Source: Paraglomus occultum
Taxonomy: Eukaryota; Glomeromycota; Glomeromycetes; Paraglomerales; Paraglomeraceae
Direction: 5' to 3'
Length of the DNA: 20,433 nucleotides
Assembly: GCA_910592205.1 (NCBI GenBank)
Contig: CAJVPJ010000629.1
Span: 1-20,433 of the forward strand
Below are positions 1-9,759 of the stretch, in pieces. Below the pieces are notes generated by a model. It made no database searches, was not told the DNA's origin, and saw only the letters and a list, made by a program, of their open reading frames with translations. Within the stretch, counting starts at the first letter, position 1. Each line of letters begins with the position of its first letter. Made by a program: the position numbers and the translations under genes.

Positions 1-502
1 CAATTTAAATAGAAATCCGTTCTTCAATTATAAACTCATAACTGCGCGTGTTGACTAATTATGCGTGTTTTCAGGAATATGTTTTTCACCACAAACATCG
101 AGATCTTTTTGCCCTTAGCTTTTCTGCAATGTCTTGATCCATAATTTTCAGGAACATTCTCTAATGCGTGTTTATAGAGTTGAATCACGTGCTAAATCAT
201 ACTGTAGTTATTCGAATGACTCGCGCAACGTACAGTACAACGGTAATAGTTGATAGTAATAGTGTTGTTTTGTACTGTTTTTAAACTAATACAAACTAGT
301 TAACTCGCTTGAACAGTTGACTAACTTTGCTGGCTGTTAATCAAGGAGTGGCAAATTAACTGACATTACGAATTGAAAGATGTTGGATCATACTTTTTTT
401 TTTTTAAAAAAAATTAGATCAAGATGAAGAGGATCGACACCGTACATTAACATGGAGTATAAATTCTAAATTATCTCATCTCATCCATCTCAATTGCTCG
501 AC
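1..502. other. upstream non-coding region of the LEU fusion gene
   Basis: No open frame of note and no RNA gene seen. The stretch is AT-rich and holds a T-run followed by an A-run near 391-413, which could act as a nucleosome-poor promoter element. It is probably the promoter and 5' leader of the gene starting at 503. TGACTAA heptamers near 53 and 317 resemble the Gcn4-type core TGACTCA but differ at one base; I do not call them sites. Confidence 0.5.
458..464 (+). promoter_or_regulatory. possible TATA element
   Basis: TATAAAT lies about 40 bases upstream of the chosen ATG at 503, a plausible place for a core promoter element with a short leader. This rests only on motif and position in an AT-rich region where such matches are common. 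Confidence 0.3.
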
Positions 503-3500
503 ATGACCTTCAAGGCAAAGGTTCTCGTGCTTCCGGGAGATAACGCTGGCCCCGAAGTGGTGGCTGAAGCTATTAAAGTATTGAACTTAATAAACAAAAC
601 ACGGAATAATGTTGAACTTGAAATCACGAATGCTTTGATTGGTGGTGCCGCTATTGATGCTGAAGGTAAAATGTATACCATAAATTAGAATGGCAATAGC
701 AAGAAGATCAGTAAACTTTTGCGAGAGAGCTTATCCGGCCAATTTTTACAATATAAGCGTAGCAAATATAAAATTAAATTGCTTTGCACACTCTAACAGG
801 CACTCCTCTTCCCGAGAAAACGTTAAGACTTGCAAAGGAATCGGATGCTATTCTTCTGGGTGCAGTAGGTGGACCACAGTGGCCGCGTCCAATTGATCCA
901 TCTGATGCGTCCAAGGGGCTTGGACCACGTCCAGAACAAGGCTTGTTAGATATACGCAAAGCATTAGATCTATATGCCAATATCCGTCCATGTTCATTTG
1001 CCAGCGATTCTTTGATAAAATACTCGCCTTTAAAGGAGAATGTTGTCAAAGGGACTGATTTCACCATTATAAGGGAACTAGTTGGTGGGATTTACTTTGG
1101 AGAGAGGATGGAAGAAGACGGAAGTGGAAAAGGTAAGAGTAAAGTAATAGGAACATGCGATAATGTAATGCGACGATGCTTGCACTTAATTCACGTAGTC
1201 AAACACTAACTTACTAATTCTAATTCAAATAGCATATGATACTCTTCCTTATACTGTTTCCGAAATACGCCGAGTAACACGTTTAGCTGCTCATCTATCT
1301 CTGCAAAAGTCACCACCTGCTCCAATTCACTCTATCGATAAAGCAAACGTTCTCGCTACGTCTCGGCTATGGCGCAGGATAGTTACTGAAACGTTGTCCA
1401 CAGAATTTCCTTCCATTCCATTTGACCATCACTACGTAGATGCAGCAGCAATGTTCTTGGTCAAGAATCCAACTAAATTAAATGGAATTATCTTAACCGG
1501 AAATCTTTTTGGTGATATTCTAAGTGATGAAGCGAGCGTAATTCCTGGCAGTTTAGGTTTACTTCCGTCTGCCAGCCTAAGCGGACTACCCGATGGAAAA
1601 AGTAAATGCCTAGGACTGTACGAACCAATACATGGATCTGCCCCTGACATCGCTGGTCAAAACATTGTCAACCCCATCGCTACCATTCTTTCATTAGCGA
1701 TGATGTTTAGGTATTCTTTTAGTCTAGAGAGAGAAGCGAAGGCTATAGAAGATGCCGTAGAAAAAGTGCTCCAAGACCAAGAGTTTGCCGGATTTGAATT
1801 TCGCACTAAGGACCTTGGAGGCAATAAGACTACATCCGAAATGGGTGATAAAGTAGTCGAAGTACTCGAAGGATTTCTCGAAGGCCTTAATTCGGAGGAC
1901 AGAATATCGGCTACCGTTCCGTCACGTGGATTACTGCTATCGAGGCCATCTGGCAGAAGAGGAATGACTCTGTGCGAAAAAATTATCACACATGCAGCAA
2001 TTGGCCTTTCTCCTCCGGGACATGTCAAACCAGGCGACATGATTTGCGTATCAGTCGATTGGACTCTTGCTTCAGAACTCACCTGGAAAGGAATGGAGAA
2101 AACATTTGACGTCATGGGTCGACCAAAAATTCAACGGAACGATCGCTTCTGGCTCGCCATTGACCACACTGTGGATCCACGGATAAATCATCTCCCTAAA
2201 CCAACCGAGTTAATCAAGGCATCCGAAAACTTTGCAAAGGAAGCAAAACTAGTCGACTTTTACCGCCCTAATCATACGATCCTCCACACGGAATTTTACC
2301 GTGAACGCGCACAACCTGGTCAAATGATCATTGGAGCAGATTCACATTCATGTTCTGCTGGAGGAGTAGGAGCATTTGCTGTTGGATTGGGGGCAGCAGA
2401 CGTAGTTATGCCCTTGGTTACGGGGGAGACATGGTTCAAAGTTCCAGAGACAGTAGAGATACGGTTTGAAGGACAACCGCCCTTTGGAATTGGAGGAAAG
2501 GATACTATTTTATATGTACTTGGCGTCCTGAAGAGGAATACTGTTGCATTTGAAAGGGCAGTGGAATATACTGGGCCTGGGTTGAAGTATTTATCATGTG
2601 ATGCGAGATTTGCTATTTCGAATATGTCCACTGAGTTTGGTGGTATTGCTGGTGTGTGCCAACCCGACGAGATAACAGCTGCGTATATAGCTAAGCGTAA
2701 AAATCCTGCACACAAGAATGATGCCTTATACTTCAGAGCTGATCCGGATGCAGTATATGCAGAAACTCATATAATAGATCTATCAAAAGTCGAATCACTC
2801 GTCGCACTTTATCCTTCGCCGGACAACGTTGTATCGGTGAAAGAAGCTGCAGGAATGAAACTTGACGGGTGCTTTATCGGCGCATGTACTACTGCTGAAG
2901 AGGATTTGATTCTTGCCGCATTGGTGTTGGAACAAGGCCTGAAGAAAGGATTGAGACCGTCAATCAATGCGAAGAGAAAATGCACGCCGGGAAGTCTGCC
3001 AATTATTGCAAAATTAAAAAGATTGGGATTACTAAAGTTTTACGAACAGGCGGGCTTTGAGATTGGAGCACCTGGGTGCTCTTATTGTATCGCTGTTGCT
3101 GCAGATAAAGCCGGTGAAGGAGAAGTCTGGCTGAGCAGCCAGAATAGAAACTTTAGGAATAGGATGGTGAGTTGTATATATTAATCAAATAATAGTTTGT
3201 GTGTCAAAAGATTAACAGTTTTATTTAATCTCTCAGGGAAAAGGAGCAATTGGTAATTTGGCGTCTGCAGCGACGGTAGCTGCATCCTCATTTGAGATGG
3301 CGGTCCGAGACCCACGCGACCTTTTAGATGCCATCGACAAGGAAAAATATAAAGAATATCTTGAAAACTGGCTTGATGAAACAGTCTCAATTACAGTTTC
3401 TGAGCCAAATCCCATACTTCATGACCCCAATAGTACTAACGAGTCTGACACAAGTGTTATTTCACCAGCACCATCCTTTTCCACCACCATCACTGGCAAA

Positions 3501-4152
3501 GTGCAGAGATTTGAAGATAACATAGATACAGATGCCATAATCCCTGCCCAGTTTATGCCTGGGAAGGATGACCAGGATTTGGGTACTCATGCGTTCCAAT
3601 ATGTCAGGCCTGAGTTTACGCAGAAGGTGAAGGCAGGAAACACTATTGTCGTTGGTGGGAGTGGTTTTGGAAGTGGATCTTCACGAGAAGAAGCACCTAG
3701 AGCACTGAAGGGAGCTGGTGTCAAGGCGGTTATTGCAAAGAGTTATGCATATATTTACAGTAGAAATCAGGTATGACTATGGTTAAACAATGTTTATCTG
3801 CTCTTTTAGTATTCATTTTCATTTTTCGTTTTCCATTATTTTATTATTCTTCACATAGCCAAACATGGCGCTTCTCGGTATAACTGTCACGGATGAAGAA
3901 TTTTATAATCTCGCACAGGAAGACACAGAAGTAACAATTGATGTCAAAGATCGTAAAGTAAGATGTCTTGGGAAAGAATTTCCATTCGGACTATCGCAAA
4001 TGGAAGAGAATCTTATTGCGGCTGGAGGTGTTACCGAAATGTACCAAAAGTATGGTGCCAAGTTGTTTAGAGCTGCTGTATCCAATGGTACTGGTTGTTC
4101 CACTGAAGCTGAAAGTGGACACGAGTGTGGTACTGCGGAATTGGCGTGGTAG
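503..4152 (+). CDS. LEU2-LEU1: fused 3-isopropylmalate dehydrogenase / isopropylmalate isomerase-like protein (LeuB-LeuC-LeuD)
   Basis: Five exons: 503-665, 800-1132, 1233-3166, 3237-3770, 3859-4152. All four introns are GT-AG and keep phase, giving about 1085 residues. Residues 1-381 are a full [13 protein letters not shown] near the start, LYANIRP (Arg117), [22 protein letters not shown] (Lys202), the VDAAAM and GDILSDEAS metal/substrate Asp region, and [12 protein letters not shown] linker of about 28 residues follows. Residues 410 to about 845 are an aconitase-type large subunit with GADSHSC and three Fe-S cysteines (Cys717 in GACTT; Cys781 and Cys784 in PGCSYC). After a second linker, about 893-1085 is the swivel (LeuD) domain with [11 protein letters not shown] and GSGSSRE (Ser958-Arg960). 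The family reactions are isomerisation of 2- to 3-isopropylmalate and NAD-dependent oxidative decarboxylation to the leucine keto acid. No targeting peptide is seen, so it is probably cytosolic. ATG 503 is the first in-frame ATG and gives the normal IPMDH start. The isomerase half lacks the classic GSCTN motif and resembles a less-studied fungal paralogue, so the substrate could differ. Confidence 0.9.
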
Positions 4153-4393
4153 TTTATATATGTAAAATAACATCGTAAAGTTTCTCCTTTCTTTTTGGAT
4201 TCCTTGTTCATGGAGCAATCGTTCAATGTACTGTATTATTTGTTAAATCGTCGAACCACAACTTTGATTATATAACTCTATTTCAAGATGGGTTGCTGTG
4301 AGCGCTGAAACGTCTCTTGATTTAGCCAAGCGTGCTTGCTAACTATATATAAGTAAATAAGAATACATCTTTTCTATATGATTATATTGACAT
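4153..4393. other. convergent intergenic spacer
   Basis: About 240 bases separate the stop of the LEU fusion gene from the stop of the AAA-ATPase-like gene on the other strand. It must hold both 3' ends. It is AT-rich, without a perfect AATAAA on the plus strand close to the stop; AAGTAAATAAG near 4350 is the nearest A-rich element. Confidence 0.4.
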
Positions 4394-5946
4394 CTAAGTA
4401 TTGAATCGTAAATACAATTCACTCCATACGGACTGTGGATTGTACAGAGCTATCTTAGGTTTTACTCCCGTTTTACATTGAAAAGTTCTTTTCATAATGC
4501 CATCAAAATCCACAACATTAAACGTTTTCGCTAATTGAATGAGATCTGCTTCTGTAAAACCAAACCCATATTGAAACACTCGATCGCTTGATGGCAGTGG
4601 GTATTCCCAAGCATTGGCAGGAAGAATCTTATCTATCTTCTTGTTGCTAGTGTCTACAATGGCCACCATTGCTTTTTCCAAATATGGGTTTTCCTAATAG
4701 GAAAAAAGAAACAGTTACATTAATTATCACAGCTGCAAACCACCCTCTCTGCGTTCTATTCTGCGTGACTTACCTTTAAAAACTCGCTGAACATGTTTTT
4801 TATAAACCTATTTGCTTCAATAAAATACCCTTTGTCTATGGATATTTGCACTGGAACATCAAGATGATCAACAAGCGCAATTATCGGTTTACCATGAAAT
4901 TTGCAGAGATAACAAGAGAGCGCTTTTAATGCATCTTCCCATTCTTTCCGAGACAAATTTCTGTTACACTCTATTATTTGTTGAAAGACTATTTGGCGAG
5001 TTGAATTCAAACTAGAAGAAACATACGAATGTCTGCGATAGACACTCGAAATAAGATCTTGTAGACACTTATACATCGAATCCCAAGTATCGTGATCTAC
5101 AAGGGTATTCTAAATCGTCGACAGGTCAGTTAAAATACATTGTAATAAAGACCGATCGCACTTATCGTTTACTAACCATAAAGTCGATGTAGATCACAGG
5201 AAACTTAGCAAAAAAATTTTCGAATGTTTCGTGACGATTCTCAATTGAAAGTCCCTTGAACAAGCTCCTTCTGGTCCGAAATTCTTTGTCAGAATCGGAC
5301 ACAGATAAGAAATATGCAATCATTGACAGATTTGTTGTCTAAACAAAGCGAGGGTTATGAAAGCAGAGGTCATTCATTATATTCACGTTCAATGAATGAT
5401 AGTTTAATGGCTCCCCAGGTAGATATTAGCTTGCCTTTCCAAATCCATGCGGACGCTTAATCTGAAGAAAAAAATGGATTAAAGAGTGGTAAGCAATTGC
5501 TCAAGAGCATTAGCAATCTCGAGAACACATACACACATACCACTGCTAATCGACCATTGAAATTACAGAATTCATCTATTAATAGTGACTTATCAACGAA
5601 AGACCAGCCACCTTCAATCAGCTTCTTAAAATCACGCGGTCTATCTGCACGTAATGAAGACGCGTAAATCGCTTTAGTAAACAACAGATGCCAAAACGAT
5701 CAAGACTGTTAAACAAGCTATGCTAGCGCTATATTGTATAAAAGTAGGTAAGTGAATAAGTTCCCAAGGTTGTCTTGTAAAGACAGCCGACTTAGTGTTG
5801 TAAGAGTTACCTGTTTCCAATAATCTACATGGTTTCGGTTTCCTGACCAACAATGTTCTTGCAGCTACTATAATTAATATCAATAAAAATATAGCAGTCA
5901 ACGTAAGATGATGAGACTGGCTTATTATCTCTTCTATATATTGCAT
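4394..5946 (-). CDS. membrane-anchored AAA-ATPase-like protein (PF09820-type), no nuclease domain
   Basis: Six exons (plus coordinates): 5811-5946, 5541-5671, 5435-5461, 5177-5338, 4774-5109, 4394-4693, giving 363 residues with intact phase throughout. Residues about 14-34 are one hydrophobic segment (TAIFLLILIIVAA) followed by basic residues, so a membrane anchor is likely. Residues about 59-100 match the family start: DFKKLIEGGWSFVDKS, then RPHGFGKTT as Walker A. The 27-base exon 3 encodes IKRPHGFGK and is followed by a GC-AG intron (AAG|GCAAGC); splicing there restores GKTT. Further family landmarks are LFKGL, FPVIYIDF, IIALVDHLDVPV (Walker B, Asp233) and ENPYLEKA...GFGFTEADL...ALYNPQSVW. 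The usual Asp-Glu of Walker B reads Asp-His. The chain stops right after the YNP motif, so the C-terminal PD-(D/E)XK nuclease common in relatives is absent. An in-frame ATG at 6036 would add 30 residues. ATP hydrolysis is doubtful; the biological role is unknown. Confidence 0.75.
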
Positions 5947-6036
5947 CCTGAACAGCCAGACAACTAGGACTTTGAATGAAGAAAAGACTTTGCCGACGCG
6001 AGTAGTTTTTAGATAAATAGTCCTGACAAATATCAT

Positions 6037-6597
6037 GTGACATCAATACAAAATTGTCGATCATATTCTGCGATTGCATACTGTATAAGATAGTTATTAC
6101 AATGTTAATATGATTCATTTAGGATTGACAGTAGATTACGAGTCAAGATCGCTCGCCGTAACAATTTATACTGCTATTATTATCTACCTAGAGAACAAAA
6201 ACAATTGTCCTTTTATGTATCTTTGTCAAAACGTGTTCTCAAAAGCTTTATCGTTATTACTATGAACCAGGTAAGGTTTATTGTACTGTAGGTTCGATTT
6301 TCATCGGGATCTGATAATTTATGCTTTCAATAAGCAGCCCGCCCCTCTCGAGGAGGTCAAACGTTCGAATCCTGCCAAAGAAACAAGTTCCATGTTTACA
6401 ACAAACTCCAGCTGAAAGCCATTTATTAAATAATAAATCTACATTGATATATAAAAATTACAGAAAATAATTACAAGATTCTTATTACAATAAAGTTCAT
6501 ATTAAAAAATGACCTGAAAAGGTCGACAAAAACTTTGTTTCTTAAACTGTATACAATTATACTGTTAATCTAATGTAAATTCACTTTATCACACATT
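6037..6597. other. intergenic region between two minus-strand genes
   Basis: Holds the 5' side of the AAA-ATPase-like gene and the 3' side of the Zn2Cys6 gene. AT-rich, no convincing ORF. The only GC-rich patch is a tRNA-like fragment at about 6338-6384, listed separately. TTTATT runs near 6420-6435 read as AATAAA-like signals on the minus strand and could serve the upstream Zn2Cys6 transcript. Confidence 0.4.
6338..6384 (+). other. tRNA-like relic (B-box and variable-arm-like hairpin)
   Basis: GTTCGAATCC at about 6364-6373 matches a Pol III B box / T-loop, preceded by a small hairpin (CCTC-TCGAG-GAGG) like a long variable arm. The T-stem does not pair and no acceptor or anticodon arm can be folded upstream, so this is not an intact tRNA. 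It may be a remnant of a tRNA or a SINE, or chance. Confidence 0.2.
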
Positions 6598-9500
6598 TTA
6601 TAAAGCCACCGGCAATATGTGTTTGTCGCGGTTGTCGTTCCGACTATCCTCTCCTTCTAAATTTGAATTATCGTAAAAGTCCGCATCAAGACTGTCAATT
6701 ACCGGACTTGCAAGGCCAGCTGATAAGTTTGTCCCGTTTGCTGTTGTAATTTCTTTTAGAGCCCCACCACCAAGTCCTTGCTGATCTACCAACTGTCGGA
6801 AGAGACTAGGCGTGCGGTACAATCGCGTCGTAGACAGATCAGTTAATGATGTCGCTGCCAACGGGTCGGTCAGTCCTTCATATGCAAACTGATTGTTTAC
6901 AACATTATACAATGTCATATCTTGCGCAAAATAATCATCCTGGTTATTATACACGGTGTTGTCGTCCACCGGATCTCTTCTGCTAAGTCGCACGAGTGAT
7001 CGAGGACTTATTATTCCAGGACTTCGTATAAAGTTCACCCAAGGGTCTGGAAGCTCAGTTGTCATAAATCGCGGAGATAGAAATTCAGGTGTCACAAATG
7101 AAGATAACCCGACTAGACTCGAATCAGACATAACGTCCTGAAATGAAGTATCCGGTTTCGAGCTCGGTTTCGAAGATGCGTGGGCGCGATTCCAGTATTC
7201 CATTAAACCCGAGTCGGTACTCTCGGGACACATGATATCCTCTGTGCGACATTTACGCATTTGTTTAAGCATATGTATGAGTTTCCCAGCTATGTTCCAA
7301 TAAGGTCGCACCATTTCAAGATATCGTTCAGTTATGTTCAAATTTTTATGAGCAATTTCCACTACGTTCTTGTCATTACTAAATGTGTCATTAATATGCA
7401 TAGTAGCAGTGGCGAAGATTGGGTATAATGTGAATGGGCAGAGGTTCGTACATTTCGCTTCGAGAAGTGCTTCTGCAATTTTAGCCGTCCGCCTTGCAGA
7501 GGTTATGCACTTATCCGCTGAAATATGAAAGAAAGCCAACTGAGACTCTGGGGCTGTCCCTGTTTGAAGAGTTGCTACATTCGGCCTATTTAATACCACG
7601 ATAGAAACGTGATATAACGTCAGTATGGCAGCATATGCGCCAATTTTACCATTCCCAACGTGATATTTGAGCATTTCCGGTGACCATTTCAATTCCTGAC
7701 TGAGACTTTCGTACCAGGACTCTAGTTGATTTTCTAATTGAGCAAATTCTGACTTTGAATCCCACACGGGCAACGCATCGGCTGATCGCATTCTGTTAAT
7801 GTATTGTGCTACTCTGCCAAGTAATATGGAGACGCTGGTTAATGAAGAAAATACACCACTGGTGGAAAGAATAAATCGTCTTCCACGTTTTACTGGTGAT
7901 TCTGCCGGACGATCATCCATCATGTCACTAATAGCTGGATGCTCCTTGCGCCACTCTCTGTCATCACATGGTTGTCTTATCTCGACGTCGCCTTCGTCGA
8001 TTATTGTTGGACGACCGAGTGCACATGCAGAAAATCTATAAATGGTTAAAAGAGAGTAATTAGAAAAAGCTACATTTTTTGTTAAAGATAACTGAGAACT
8101 GGTACAAGTTGTGAACGCAACGCGTTACCTATCAATGACGAAACAAACCCAGAAGACCCTTCGACGGATTTCGCGGTATATAAACGCTTGATGAGAATTT
8201 CCTTTCTTGGCATACATGCAAGATACGTCAGCGAACTCTTTATGCATTCCTAATGCCTGGGCCATTCTGTGTAATCATCGCGTATGATTAATTAGTTTAT
8301 AGAGAAAGTGCGAGTTTAATCATTCTCCCAATACCAACCTCACGGCCATTGCGATGTACATCCATGAGCGCGGTCCTTTCGCTGATCCGAAACTATGCAG
8401 ACAGAGTAAAAGGATAGCTTTATAATGTAAAAAAAAATAATAATTTTAATACCGCGATTAATTCGCACACTATAATATAACTCGCAAATATACCTTGAAC
8501 ATTTTCGACGTTGGGGTCATCAAACGACTCGGCCATGTATGAAATCGCCCTTTCAGCAAAAACATCACCGGCAGAATGAGGTGGATCTTTCGCAATACCT
8601 GGTAAATCAGAATAACTGCAAAAAAAAAACATGTTAGAATTAGTTGGTCATACTTCAATTATAATGGTTGAATCGGTAAATGTGTTTTGACTATTGCTCT
8701 ATTCTACCAATTTATTCGTTTACCATTCGCGCAAATAACTCACCGAGCAGCTACTGCACACAAAGCCCAAACCAAAAAGGGCGAAGCCTTCCTTGTCCTT
8801 AGTCTGAACCTCAACGTGGGCTCATGAAACATTGGTGTGTGGTTGATCATATGATTAAAAAAACACAAGGATAAATGATCTATAATATCACTTGGCGGAT
8901 AACTGTCTCCACGAGGAAATGCAAAAGGGTATGGTAGTGCTTGAAACATGGACGCGTTAAATATTCCTGATTGAGCCACGTTGGGAAGCGATGTTTCATT
9001 CGCAGATAAATTCCCCTCTTCGGGGGGAGTACATTCGCCCAAGCGTCTAAAACCGGGGTGAGCAGATGTTTTGCCAAAAAATAACAAGTCACCCTTATGA
9101 CCTTCTTGACACGTGCTGTTGTTGTCGTCTGATTCATCTATTATTTTTGAATTATCGACGGAGACGTCGTCACTTGGAGATAATTGTCCATTATGAATGT
9201 TCAGTTGCGGCTGTTCCCAGACATTTGTTTGTTCGATCGGATTCTGGTATGTGTTATAATTTTCCAAGTTTGATAGGTTTTTTGAGCTCGGTGGAGAGGT
9301 GTATACTCTGTCTGATGATGATAAAGAAGAAGTCGTACCGTTATCAGGGTTGGCACTAAATATGTCAAAAGTAGCTCCATTGCTCAACCGAGGTTTCTTT
9401 GGCGCTGATCCTAATGATTTATCATCAATCATGCCTTGTTCCCTTAGCGGCTGTAGCAGTTTTTCCATTTGTTGGAGACGTTTTTCTAGACTCTCAACTA

Positions 9501-9759
9501 GGCCTACGCGTGGACCTCTCTTCTTTGTGCTTGGTAAATAGGTACATGGTATGTTTATTCTTTTACAGTTGGCACACGTAGGCTTTTCGCCACTACATTT
9601 TACTTTTTTCTTTCGACAAGCGTCGCACGCCTGAGTAAGTCGTTTTCTCTTGATTGATTGTGACTGTGACTGTGACTGTGACTGTGGCTGAGGTTGAGGT
9701 TGAGGTTGAGGTTGCGGTTGTGCTGTCAGTAAAGAATTTGTTGAAGTGGAATATTCCAT
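6598..9759 (-). CDS. Zn2Cys6 (Gal4-type) transcription factor with fungal-specific middle domain
   Basis: Five exons (plus coordinates): 8744-9759, 8494-8615, 8339-8417, 8129-8266, 6598-8035, giving about 930 residues with agreeing phases. Residues 14-35 are a Gln-Pro then Gln-Ser repeat. A basic KRKR leads into the zinc cluster C45-x2-C48-x6-C55-x6-C62-x2-C65-x6-C72. KKRGPR and a short coiled coil (LVESLEKRLQQMEKLL) follow, the usual linker and dimerisation element. A Ser/Asn-rich region runs to about 275. The fungal-specific regulatory domain then covers the rest of exon 1 through exon 5, with the landmarks LCLHSFGS, RSWMYIAMAVRMAQALGMHKE, REIRRRVFWVCFVIDR and SACALGRP. The C-terminal part of about 230 residues is low-complexity and probably activating. 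It is a nuclear DNA-binding regulator, expected to bind CGG-containing sites. The target genes cannot be read from the sequence; adjacency to the AAA-ATPase-like gene does not by itself imply regulation. Exon boundaries within the conserved domain are well fixed by its motifs. Confidence 0.9.
9655..9720. repeat. hexanucleotide coding repeat (Gln-Pro / Gln-Ser tract)
   Basis: Tandem GTGACT and GAGGTT hexamers on the plus strand encode, on the minus strand, alternating Gln-Ser and Gln-Pro near the N-terminus of the Zn2Cys6 factor. Two adjacent arrays differing by one codon base explain the switch from Pro to Ser. Such arrays are prone to length change between strains. Confidence 0.85.

Noticed and set aside
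5674-6036. Separate small two-helix membrane protein on the minus strand
   Set aside because: The second hydrophobic part reads into an intron; splicing at 5810/5672 joins the first helix in phase to the AAA-ATPase-like domain.
6290-6384. Complete tRNA gene
   Set aside because: Only a T-loop-like motif and a small hairpin are present; the T-stem, acceptor stem and anticodon arm cannot be formed.
8129-8266. Suspected frameshift in the Zn2Cys6 gene between GMHKE and RRRVFW
   Set aside because: Careful re-reading of the reverse complement (TGCATGTATGCC) showed the frame is continuous; no break exists.
7923-9759. Two separate genes, a short Zn2Cys6 protein and a 441-residue protein
   Set aside because: Three small exons between them carry consecutive motifs of the fungal-specific domain with agreeing phases, so this is one gene.
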